64,000 nucleotides of DNA from contig WHVD01000097.1 of NCBI GenBank assembly GCA_015178975.1, forward strand, positions 124,001-188,000, given 5' to 3'. Below the pieces are notes generated by a model. The model worked only from the letters and a program-made list of their open reading frames with translations, had not been told where the DNA came from and searched no databases. Both the position numbers and the translations under genes were made by a program. This document shows, piece after piece, positions 34,629-45,319 of this stretch. Position 1 is the first letter of the stretch. Every line of letters begins with the position of its first letter. The stretch is from Hysterangium stoloniferum. Taxonomy: Eukaryota; Basidiomycota; Agaricomycetes; Hysterangiales; Hysterangiaceae.

Positions 34629-35930
34629 TCACAACATCATGATTGTCCCCCATGCGACACAATTTTTGAGGGAGCGTCCTGGGTCGAATGGAAATGTATC
34701 TGTCCTTGGCTTGGTCTGTCGAGGGGTATCCTTTGTGGTGTGTCCATGATTGCCTTCCATTCGCAGAAACTTTGTCAGTGCCCCCCATTCTGGGATTAGG
34801 GGTTTATGTCGATGAATTCCCAGTGGTATCTGCATGGGAAGGCTTTTGGTTGGTGAGTCCTGTCCCGGGCCTTTTCTATCATCAATACCATAATCTGATT
34901 TCTGCTCCCCAGTTCCCAGGCCTCTACTGCAATCCCAATCATTCGAGCTATTGGACGACTTGTTGGAGGGTCCACTCGGGGAAGTAAATGGGATAGGATG
35001 GATAGGTGATGGATGGCGAGATTCGTCAGGACACTGCGAATCTCGACCTGAGGATGATGGGGAACTGGAGACGACCTTGACTGTGATCTTTTCTGCAGAC
35101 ACATTCGAGAAAGATGACTGTCCTTTTTCGGCAGTTGATCTGGCATAGATTCCAGGACATTCTTCGACAAAGGGACCAGAGCTGGAGGATGAAGATGTTC
35201 GTTCTGGCTCATCAAATCTACTGAGCAATTCCGCCATCATCTTGTTACATCTCTCCAGGTTGTGCATCAATCTCGACCTGAGAGTGAAGTAGGCGAAACA
35301 CACATTCGAGGGTTTACCGTATATGGATTCCTTCAACATTTGAATGTATCTGAAATCTGTATCGACCCTTGGCATGATGTGGTTCCCTCCGAGCAATACA
35401 TGCATAATCTGTAGCAGATCATCATGTACACAAAGCAAATCGGAGAGCAGAATGAACAGTTCCATCTTGATACCCGCTATTCCCTTTTCTCGGAAGAACA
35501 TCACTTCGTTTGACCACTTCGGGATCAACTTTGTTACCTCGTCGAGAGTTCCAGGCTGAGTGAATAAATTGTGTGCTGATATGATGCCATGATACCGACC
35601 TAGCCAAACTGCTACTGTTGCAGGCATGGATGGGTATCTAGTCCTGTAATCCTTCGTGGCAGCAATGACCTTATCCCTTGAAACTCGAGAAGCATAATAG
35701 GAGCTCCACTTCACATTGACAGGCTCCGAATAAAGTAATTGACTGTGATGCTCGAGCATAACTTGTCTCGGCGGGAAGACCAGTGTATCCTTCATGAAGA
35801 TGCGAGCATTTTGCCTTTCCAAGGGACTCGACTGCTCGAAGTTCGAGTTACCTTCCATTTGACCAGATTTGCAATGCTCAGCGTGCGAGAAGTTCCAGAC
35901 AGCGTTTTGTGAAGTTGCGAATGTTGACAC
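34629..35930 (-). CDS. Gag N-domain protein of element E, 433 codons, uninterrupted
   Basis: It starts MSTFATSQNAVWNFSHAEH. Residues from about 55 match the gag N-domain of A, B and C: FPPRQVMLEHHSQLLYSEPV, TVAVWLGRYHGIISAHNLFT, LLQIMHVLLGGNHIMPRVD and FAYFTLRSRL. It then jumps, by internal deletion, to TDTFPFDPG, which in A lies after the zinc knuckle, and ends about 17 codons on. Capsid, knuckle and pol are missing. The frame is free of stops although the sequence is strongly diverged from A and B, unlike most gag frames here. It may be kept for packaging or be only young. A fungal host role is not implied. Confidence 0.75.
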   Translation of the reverse strand: MSTFATSQNAVWNFSHAEHCKSGQMEGNSNFEQSSPLERQNARIFMKDTLVFPPRQVMLEHHSQLLYSEPVNVKWSSYYASRVSRDKVIAATKDYRTRYPSMPATVAVWLGRYHGIISAHNLFTQPGTLDEVTKLIPKWSNEVMFFREKGIAGIKMELFILLSDLLCVHDDLLQIMHVLLGGNHIMPRVDTDFRYIQMLKESIYGKPSNVCFAYFTLRSRLMHNLERCNKMMAELLSRFDEPERTSSSSSSGPFVEECPGIYARSTAEKGQSSFSNVSAEKITVKVVSSSPSSSGRDSQCPDESRHPSPIHPIPFTSPSGPSNKSSNSSNDWDCSRGLGTGEQKSDYGIDDRKGPGQDSPTKSLPMQIPLGIHRHKPLIPEWGALTKFLRMEGNHGHTTKDTPRQTKPRTDTFPFDPGRSLKNCVAWGTIMML

Positions 35931-36016
35931 TTCGCAGCTGTGTAGTTAGAATTTCGTATTGAATATAAAAAGAGATTTTCTTCGTAGGGAAAGTACGGTC
36001 CGGCCCGGATCACCAC

Positions 36017-36490
36017 TGTGAAGAGTGGTGGAAGTTCTGACCATTCTATATACGAAGAAATGAGTAGAAAGGAAGGATATTGACCTATTCGGTGCAATAT
36101 AAGAGAAAGTGAGAGAAAGAGCACGAGATGACGAAGGAGTCAACGAGTGCGATGGTTTGAGTGAAGGCCTCGACTATTACAGTTCGAGGCCAGAAGTGTT
36201 TAGCAGTTCAAATATTGCTACTTATGTAGTAGCTGACACGTTACCCTGATCACCGCTCGTAGTAGACCTAGTTTGTGTCTTACGAGTGGTGGTTCTTGGG
36301 TTAAAGTGTGTCTGAGTTCTAATTGGTGCTGAGTGCACCCACAAGTATACACAATGCTTCGAACTAATGAAATATGCAATATTCGAAGAATATGAAAGAT
36401 AGAAAAATATGAATAGAATATGTAAAATATAAATAAAATAAAAGGAGTGTTTTACCACAATGAAACTGTGGTAAAAGCATACCCTTCACA
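36017..36490 (-). repeat. Element E 5' LTR (L3, 474 bp)
   Basis: Reversed L3. The bases after it, CTTTC (36491-36495), are the reverse complement of GAAAG at 38375-38379, the outer flank of the next L3 copy. Confidence 0.94.
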
Positions 36491-37900
36491 CTTTCCTTGT
36501 GCAGGGACAAGATTACGTTCCTGCGCTCACTTTGACAAGGAATATGCTTCGAAGGGGAATCCAATACCGTGTCAATGTCGCTGTCCTCCGAATCCGAGTC
36601 CTCGTACGGTAGTAAGTTGGGGGGGTTTCCAGGATCAAACGGGAATGTGTCAACATCAGTTCCAGGCGAACAGAGTGAGTTTGAGCTGATTTGTTCGTGA
36701 GAATCTCCAGTCTGCCCATACTTCTCGGTCAGGCCTTCAAGGTCCTGCCGATGAGCACTCAATTGGTCTCCCTTTTTGAAGAAATCTGTGGTGAGTATGG
36801 ATACATAAACTTCAGACAGAAGAGCTTCACTAGTTGTTCGATTTTCCTCCCTTACTAATGTGTCTCCGACTCGGGGCGTATAAATGGAAACAAAAGTCAA
36901 TTCATCATCAGACCTATTTACTTGTCCTTGTATAGATAGTCCATGAACCGCTTCATATAACCTTTGCTCCTCAGCTTCCTCCGACATATCCTGTGTGGAG
37001 CATTTGTTGATAGAGACATAATGAGACATTTTGCCAGCGTGGGGGCAATCTATCTTGAAATGCTCTGGACTTCCGCATATCCAACATTCCTTGGTGGGTT
37101 TGACCGAGCTCCTCTTGTTACTCCTCTCGAAGAACATTTTTCCATGACGCTTTCCCTGCGTTGGATTAGCGACGTCAGGGACGATCCTTCTCGTCGAGCC
37201 TCTCTCGTTAGTGAGACTAATGAGAACCTGGTTAGGTGAAGAGAAGTCGTCGGTGACTCTAAAATCCACTTCCTGACCCTCTGCTAACATTACGCACAGT
37301 TTCTGGAACCTGTAATGTTCCCGGTGTGTTTGGACCCAAGCGTTAATCAGAGCTTCTTTCAGGTTATTAGCATAAGTCTGCAAACTCATGATATCGTCGA
37401 TGGGTTGTCCTTGAAGAAGGTAGAGCCATTCCGTAGGCAGCGTGAGAATGAGTCTGCGTGTCTCATCTCCTCTGTCCTGATGGAACCCGTACAGAAAGCA
37501 ATAGAGTTTAACTCTCCGTTGGATATAGTGGACGGGTGTCTCGCGATCATGACCAACTTGTCGAAATTTCATGGCTTCCCATTCTAAGGCCAAGGATTCA
37601 TGCCAGCGAGTTCCAAGCAATCCTTCCACGATGCCCCAGAGAAATGACCCATGAGATTGACTGAATTCAGTACGATGCTCACGGTCTAGGGTGCTCCACC
37701 AGACCTTAGCATTTCCCGTGAGTCGTCTTGGCAGAGCGACTCCTAACATCACACTCAAAGAGTCTGATATCTCCGCAAGACTCATGATGTCCATGATATA
37801 GTCCAAGGCCTTGGATTGGGCTCCATCGTATTCGGGGAGGTCAGACCACTTGATCTTGAGGTCGCTGGTGTTAAGAGTGATCTTCTTGTCCTTAGGTAAG
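36491..37900 (-). pseudogene. Inverted middle part of element B gag (capsid and zinc knuckle)
   Basis: Read on the minus strand, 37900 to 36491 gives CTTAC-CTAAGG.., LPKDKKITLNTSDLKIKW, the capsid block VWWSTLDREHRTEFSQSHGS, the knuckle CWICGSPEHFKIDC and the acidic tail DTFPFDPGNPPNLL, to ILSLHKES. This is exactly the gag segment missing between 31254 and 38375 of B. About 470 codons are open without a stop. Confidence 0.95.
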
Positions 37901-38374
37901 TGTGAAGGGTATGCTTTTACCACAGTTTCATTGTGGTAAAACACTCCTTTTATTTTATTTATATTTTACATATTCTATTCATATTTTTCTATCTTTCATA
38001 TTCTTCGAATATTGCATATTTCATTAGTTCGAAGCATTGTGTATACTTGTGGGTGCACTCAGCACCAATTAGAACTCAGACACACTTTAACCCAAGAACC
38101 ACCACTCGTAAGACACAAACTAGGTCTACTACGAGCGGTGATCAGGGTAACGTGTCAGCTACTACATAAGTAGCAATATTTGAACTGCTAAACACTTCTG
38201 GCCTCGAACTGTAATAGTCGAGGCCTCCACTCAAACCATCGCACTCGTTGACTCCTTCGTCATCTCGTGCTCTTTCTCTCACTTTCTCTTATATTGCACC
38301 GAATAGGTCAATATCCTTCCTTTCTACTCATTTCTTCGTATATAGAACGGTCAGAACTTCCACCACTCTTCACA
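37901..38374 (+). repeat. L3 LTR, forward, right edge of the inversion
   Basis: 474 bp, TGTGAAGGGTATGC..CTCTTCACA. It is nearly identical to the two LTRs of E and in the opposite orientation. Stem arms TTTTACCACA/TGTGGTAAAA lie at 37915-37941 and GGCCTCGA/TCGAGGCC at 38200-38225. Confidence 0.94.
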
Positions 38375-41300
38375 GAAAGTAAGAGGCCTAGAATCCAATA
38401 CCCTCATCCCAGTCGACTGATGAAGGAGGATACTACGATTCTTTATCGAAAACGGGATCCTCCCAGTGGTTACTCTAGCATAGGAGTTGCAGTGCTCCAT
38501 GTTTTCAGTCATGTAGGAACTCCCGATTCACCCGAACACACCAAAGTCCGAACGGACACGGGAGCGGATCTTTCCCTTATATCGGAGGAATTCTACAAGG
38601 GGCTGCAGGGCATATATAAGTTGAAACAAGGACTCAAGTTGTGTCTAATCCAGCTCACGGGTAACACTAAGGTTATCGGATATGTTAATATTCCTATTTA
38701 CCTGGAGGATGACAGCAGAATGTTACTGAAGTTCGTGGCAGAAACGTATGTCGTTAGAGGAATGATGGTGCCAATTCTTTTAGGAGAGGATTTCCATATT
38801 AATTACGAAATCGGTACTCTAAGAGATCAGCTGTTAGGATCTAGACTTATTCTCCCGGGATGGCAGGGTTTTATTCCAGCCAGTTCTTCTAAGGAACCTC
38901 AACCTTTGACCTTCACCGTCAATAAGGCCCCTTTCGGGAAGCACGAGAAGGAGCAACCCAAGCTCACCCCTCTCCCCGATAAAGGTGTGCATACTGAAAG
39001 AGTCGCGCGAGCCTTGGAGGATTGCACTATCAATCCAGAGTCAGCCAGACTAATGCCTATTTTTGTTGCAGATCTAAAGGGCGAGGAATGGATTGTTGAA
39101 GGAATTGTATTGCAAAACGAGAACAGTTTGATATTAGCCACAACAATCACGGCAATTTCAAGGAATAGTGTGGCAGTACCCTTAGCCAATCCATCGCTAA
39201 CTCCTAAGACTATCTGACGAGGGGAGACAATAGGGATAATTCATGACCCCGCTCGTTGGGCTCACAAGCCCAGGTCACTTGAGGAGAAAGGTTTAATGGC
39301 AGCAGGCGCGACCAAGATCACACACCTTATCGAAAGTCTCTCTCAACTTGAGGAGGACCGTCAAGTCGCCTCAGAGAGGCCTAGGCCACCTGTTGAACCA
39401 GAGATTGCAGACGATTTCGAACCGCCTGGTCCTAAGACGGCTGCAGTGGCTGATAATGAGAAATTTGCCTCAGAGGATCTTCACAAGCTAGTCAACTTGG
39501 GACCAGATATACCAACGGAGGTCCTGCCACGTCTCAGGTCAGTTTTGACTGAGAATGTTAAGGCTTTCGGAGTCGACGGACGGTTAGGGCAAGTGGAATG
39601 TAGAGTCCCTGTCCCCTTGAAAGAGGGAGCCCAGCCCATATCCATGCCTATGTTCCCTTCGTCCCCTGCCAATAGGAGAGTTATAGATGAGCAAATGGAT
39701 ACCTGGTTCGAACAGGGTGTCATTGAGCCATCTAAAAGCCCCTGGGGGGCACCAGCCTTTGTAGTATATCGCAATGGTAAACCGCGGGTGGTCATCGACT
39801 ATCGGAAACTTAATCATCTCACTGTTCCAGATGAATTCCCTTTACCACGTCAATCGGAGATCATGCAAGCGCTGTCGGGATCAAATGTTCTTTCTTCTTT
39901 CGACGCGCTAGCTGGGTTTACTCAATTAGAAATGTTGGAGGACGATAAGCCCAAAACAGCCTTTAGATCTCATAGAGGGCTGTGGCAATTTAAAAGGATG
40001 CTGTTCGGATTCAGAAATGCCCTCCACATTTCAGCGCGTCATGCAAACAGTCTTAGCACCCTACTTGTGGATTTTTTGTCTAGTCTACATCGATGACATA
40101 GTCATATTCTCTAAGAACTGGGATGATAATTTGCTCCACCTGAATCAGGTGCTTGGCGCTATCGCTTTGGCCGGTATCACTCTCTCTCCCAAGAAATGTT
40201 TTATCGGATATAATTCGATCTTGTTGTTGGGTCATAAAGTATCCAGGTTGGGTTTTTCGACCCATCAAGAGAAAGTTTGCGCTATATTGGAACTGGCCCC
40301 ACCCACTAAGGTCTCTGATCTACAACGGTTCCTTGGAATGGTCCTTTACTTTTTGGCGTATATACCATTCTATTCATGGATGGTATCCCCTTTATTCTCG
40401 CTCCTAAAAAAGGGAACACCCTGGGCGTGGACCGCTGAACACGTCCGAGCTTATGAGGATGTTAAAACCGCACTAGGATCAGCACAAGTGCTGGGACATC
40501 CAGTTAGTGGGATGCCCTATCGATTGTATACAGACGCTTCGGATTTTGCCTTAGGTTGTTGTCTCCAACAAGTCCAGAAAATGGCTTTAGGAGACTTGAT
40601 GGACACTAAAATCTATGCCCAAGCCAAGTTAGCCTTTGACCGTGTGCAGGATGTGCCATCCTTTGTTCATCCGTACAAAACTAAACAGCCCGAGATTGAG
40701 TGGTTGGATTCATGGGGACCCACTTTTGAGGCGACCGAAGTTACCGTTGAACGAGTCATTGCATACTGGAGTTGCATGCTGAAAAGTGCTGAACGTAACT
40801 ATTCTGCCACTGAACGGGAAGCATTAGCAGCAAAGGAGGGACTAGTCCACTTCCAACCCTTTATTGAAGGTGAACACATTCTACTCATTACGGACCATGC
40901 AGCTCTGCAATGGGCTAGATCGTACGAGAACACTAATCGTCGACTAGCCGCATGGGGGGCGATATATGCTGCATTTCCAGGTCTCAAAATTTTACATCGA
41001 GCAGGAAGAGTTCACAGTAACGTGGACCCATTGTCCAGACTCCCTCAGGTACCAGCCTTCGTGAGCCCTATTAGAGATGATTTACAAGCTATCACCTCGA
41101 CCTCTATGGACAAAAGCACTGAGGAAAAACTATGGAAGGACGAACCTGCTAAGAAGGCAGTCTTCTCGATCATAAACGATTCCATGGAACCTTTTGGAGT
41201 AACTCAGAAGGTTCGACAGTCGGAATGGGATTTTCATAATGCAGTGAGGGACAATCAGGAGGACGAGTCCGACTTTGCACTGCGTCATCCTCAGCTGCTA

Positions 41301-42817
41301 ATCAGTATCGAGGAGGGATATATAAAGAAATTTCTAGAAGGATACTCGAAGGACCCAGTCTTCAGAAACCTCTACGCTCTAGATACCCCCTCACCCAATG
41401 CGGTTGTTACTCCTTCTCACTACTTTGTAGGAGCAAACAGACTCCTGTACTTTCGTGACTCGGACTGGAAAAGTCGAGTTTGCGTGCCCAGAACCATGAC
41501 TAGCTCTATTTTAAGATTGGTACATGATAATCCTTTTGAGGGAGCGCACGCCGGAGGTCAGCGGTTGTTCAACCTAATGAAAGACCGGTTCTTTTGGCCA
41601 AAAATGCTGCAAGATTGTGTGTCATACGCGCATACCTGCGACATCTGCCAAAAGACCAAAATTGATCGCACCGCTCGTCAAGGAGCTCTCAGACCTGCCG
41701 ACATACCTTTTAGGCCTTTCGAAGTAGTTTCTATGGACCTGATCACTGGACTACCTGACTCAGGAAAGGATTTGTATTCAGCAGTTTTCATCGCCGTTGA
41801 TAAATTAACACGTTTCGCTATTACAATACCTACTTTCTCGAACCTTACGGCTGAAGGATTTGCACGAATGTTTGTTAAACAGGTGGCCAGCCCCTTTGGA
41901 CTATCCTCTCGAATAATCTGCGATCAGGACAAGAGATGGACCTGCAGGTTCTGGCAGGAAGTCTGTAAGATTTATGGCACCACCCTTGCGGTATCTTCTG
42001 CCCATCATCCCCAAACGGATGGACAGACGGAGAATATGAATGCGACCATAGAACAAATGCTTCGAGCCTATTGTGCTTCTGCTAAGGAGAGCTGGTCCCA
42101 ATGGATTGAGGTGGTAGTCCACGCGTACAACTCAACCGTTCACAGTTCAACGAACTATGCTCCGGCCTTCTTATTAATGGGATACCTCCCGAGAGGGATG
42201 TCTCGAGTTCTAGGAGGTGACGAACCCCTAGTTCCTAGAGAACTATCAGACAGCCCTATGGCTGACCAATGGATTCTCGAACTAGAGAATCATCGACAGA
42301 TGGCTCAGGATTCCATTGCTCGAGCCCAAGAGATTCAAGCACGAGTGTATAACAAGAAGCAAAGACCCGTAGAAGATATCTCCGAGGGAGACTTCGTATT
42401 GGTGAACCCCCACTCCCTCAAACTGGTGGAAGTCAAGGGAATGGGGAAGAAACTAATACAAAGACGGATTGGACCATTCGAGGTCCTTGAGAAATTGAAC
42501 TCTCAAGTATTTAGGCTTAAGATTCCCCCGAGTATCCGATGCATCCAGTCATTAATCGGGATCATCTGCGGAAATATCAACCCTCTCCTCCCAACCTAGG
42601 TCCAAGACCCCAACTTGAGAACCTAAGAGAGTTGAAATCAGATCATGAAGAATATGAAGTCGAAGCTATTGTTGGACATAGAAAACAGCGAAATTGTCTG
42701 CTATTTAGGGTGCGCTGGAAAGATTATGGACCCGAAGAGGATTCGTGGTTAAGCAGCACTAACCTCAGAAATGCTCCGGCACTTCTGAGGGCATACAAGG
42801 TGCTGTTCAAAATTTAA
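38375..42817 (+). pseudogene. Element B pol: protease to chromodomain
   Basis: It opens with ESKRPRIQYP, continuing gag. Protease TDTGADLSLIS (38553); an IRR pair is mutated to TGA at 39215 (A keeps this arginine codon but lost the next one). RT FPLPRQSEIMQALSGSNVL with YIDD at 40086-40097, after a 2-bp deletion near 40018. RNase H TDASDFALGCC (40529), integrase knuckle CDICQKTK (41637) and core SMDLITG, CDQDKRW, QTDGQTENMN (41730-42060), GPF module (42460). A 1-bp deletion near 42530 puts the chromodomain (VEAIVGH, FRVRWKDYGPEEDSW, 42655-42810) in another frame. Usual family length. Confidence 0.95.
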
Positions 42818-43173
42818 CGGGATATATGCGCTCAAGGAATTATCTATTCTATCATTTCTTCCATTTCTTTCATAACTTCCTTTCAGAAATATCATTCAAT
42901 GAGCCATCTCATTGGCTTTTATTCTCTTTCATTTTTCTATCCCTCCGGTCAATTGGGACAACCACTAATTGGCGGCAGACACATTTACCCAAAACTCAGC
43001 CACAATTAATGAATTTTATTTAACGACCAACTGAGCGGAGTTTCAATTCAATATATATAATAAAACAAAGTACACGTAAATTCGCATAAATTTTCTTTAT
43101 CTTTCATACCACGTCCTTCACCTATCTACAGCCCTTCCCTCTACCTTCAACTTCACCACTTTATCGTGCTACA
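42818..43173 (+). promoter_or_regulatory. Spacer with TATA-like box before ORF3 (B)
   Basis: ATATATATAATAAAAC at 43050-43065, then a CT-rich leader, then the ORF3 ATG at 43174. Spacing and layout match element A. Confidence 0.6.
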
Positions 43174-45294
43174 ATGCTCCCATTCCAACAAAACAAGCAA
43201 GTCCTCCCTAAGTTCAAAAAGGTCCCGCGGGCCTCGACAGCCAGTACATCCATGACCGGCGGGGGATTCATCACCTGCATGCCTCGTACAGACAATGTCG
43301 AGAGCAATCGGGGTACCCAAGAATCAGCCCCCCTGTTGACTTTCTCCTTTGGTGATGAGCCGGGGGGAAATACCGGTACGGATTGGAGCAAGCCGTTAGG
43401 GCCTTCCGTCAGACTGTCATCAGAGGAAGTCGCTGCTACTATGTGGAGGCAGGAAACGTTTATGGAAGAACACAACGCAAGGAGGCTCACCCGCAAAAGA
43501 GAAAGGCGCGCTGAGTACAGAAGTCAACAGGAGGCGAGGGGAGCAAGAGAAGGAGTCCCCTCCAAGCGACAGCGGCATGAGTACAGAGCGCAATTCAGAA
43601 ACAGAGCTTCCGCGCCGATCCTTCCCCCCCCGGGAGAGAAATGGGCCGACTTCGCGGAGACCGATGATAGTGAGGGTGGGACGCCTTGCATTAGGACGAC
43701 GGGAACCAAGAGCTGGAAGGAGAAGGAGGGTACCATCTTTTATGACTGGGAACTACTTTGACGCATTAAGTTGCAACGAATAGTTCTTACCCAAGGGGAC
43801 GGTCAAACATTGCCCCAGCGAGAAAAGGGATACCGTAGGGGACCAATTGATTTTTCCTCGGATGAGGATGAGGAGGAAGACGAGAACAGGAATGGTGCGT
43901 ATAGCATCCGATATCTGGGAGAGGATTGCCATGAAAGGTTCCTTCTCCCGTCGAAAGTTCGCTTCGTAACCAGCGACCCCAACCAAAGACAAACACAGAG
44001 ACCGTCATCCAGAGTATGGAGGGGTCACCGCCCTAGTCAACAGTCACCGGAATGTGAACCTTCCAAGATTCCGGTCCCACGTCTTTCGCCAATGTCGAGG
44101 CCCCTTCCCATCATTCACTCAGCACATACTCCCTCAGCCCCGATTCTAACGCCTCATCTACCTCCCTCCCCAAAAGCTGTACCGGTCCCAACCTCACTTA
44201 GGATGTCGAGGCCCCCTCCCATCCTTCACCCGGCACACACTCCCTCAGCCCAACGTGAACCTTCCCCGATTCCAGTCTCACGCCTTTCACCAACGTCGAG
44301 GCCCCTTCCCATCCTCCTTCCGGCACACACTCCCTCAGCCTCAATTCTGGCGCCTTGTCTCTCTCCCTCCCCAAAAGCTATACCGGTCCCGACCCCACTT
44401 CTGCCGTCACCGGGTATCCCTCCCGACTCTCTGTATTCATATTGCGTGTCCTTAGGTAGCCCTATCCAGGACCTTCCACCAGAGCGAATGGATGTCGATT
44501 TGGACCCCCCTACACTGGACGTCATCGTTCCTATGGCAAGCAGAAAGGCAAAGGAGATGCAGAAAGCCACCACTCCTCTCCGAGAGCGATTTCCTATTCC
44601 CGTCCTCGACAGCCCGCTTCCCCCCACTGAGCCCGTATCCACAACTCTCTGGATGCGAGTAGCTGTTAACTACCCTTCCGAACAGTTTCCTGTCAGAAGG
44701 GTGCTATCACAGCTTGTGCCGGTACTTCAGCAACCGGTCCTTCAAGGGAGCCTTAAGGGTTGTCGTGGTCTGGCTCCGTTGTCAGAGATAATGGAGGATT
44801 TCTATCTCTCATTCGAGGATCTCGCAGAGGGGAAGAACTTTGCGCGAGCAGCACAGGAGATTAAACTCTCTATGTTCCGGCACATCATAGTGGAGCTTCA
44901 CCGTCTGCCCCCAGACTCAGTGAGTGTCCTCTCTATTGCTGGCTTAGTAGATTTACTCGAGGCCCTTGTCCTGACGCCTCCCACAGAGACCACCATGCAG
45001 CCACACGTTCCTGCCCCACTACCCGCGTCTTTGTTTCCCCTCCCCAATGCTCCTCTTCTCGTGCGGATTTCCACTCTGCCAGTTAGTGTCCGCGCAGTCA
45101 TTCATTGCAGAGAGAAAGCCTACAGACGATGGGCCGACTCCTTGTACAGGAATTCTAGTGATTTGGCTTGGGCAAGAATAGCCGAATCCTTCAGAGTAAA
45201 AAGGGAATGATGGGGAAACATCATTTTGGACCTTGGGGGATCCTCACAGGAAGCTTGGGGCGGCGTCCCAGATGCTCTTCGACACCTTGTATAG
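43174..45294 (+). pseudogene. Element B ORF3, 706 codons with two TGA stops
   Basis: One frame from MLPFQQNKQVLPKFKKV to DALRHLV and TAG at 45292. TGA at 43759 and 45208 stand where A has CGA. Blocks as in C: KWADFAETDDSEGGTPC, FYDWELL, SSDEDEEEDE, FVTSDPNQR then VWRGH, a long Pro/Ser/Leu middle with near-repeats (SRPLPI, SRPPPIL), and a C-terminal helical domain LSMFRHIIVEL..AGLVDLLEAL. No signal peptide, membrane helix or catalytic motif is seen. The stop lies only about 25 bases before the 3' LTR, so the LTR must supply its poly(A) site. Confidence 0.88.
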
Positions 45295-45319
45295 CACATC
45301 CCTTCGAACTGGGGGGCAC

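Larger units (their letters stand above)
31255..36490 (-). mobile_element. Element E: non-autonomous L3 retrotransposon nested in B gag
   Basis: On the minus strand: 5' LTR 36017-36490, the shared primer site (36015 downward), a 433-codon gag-like frame, a GC-rich minisatellite block, a remnant of the ORF3 C-terminus, a polypurine tract and 3' LTR 31255-31728. There is no protease, RT or integrase. It depends on another element for movement, presumably a relative with the same primer site. Confidence 0.88.
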
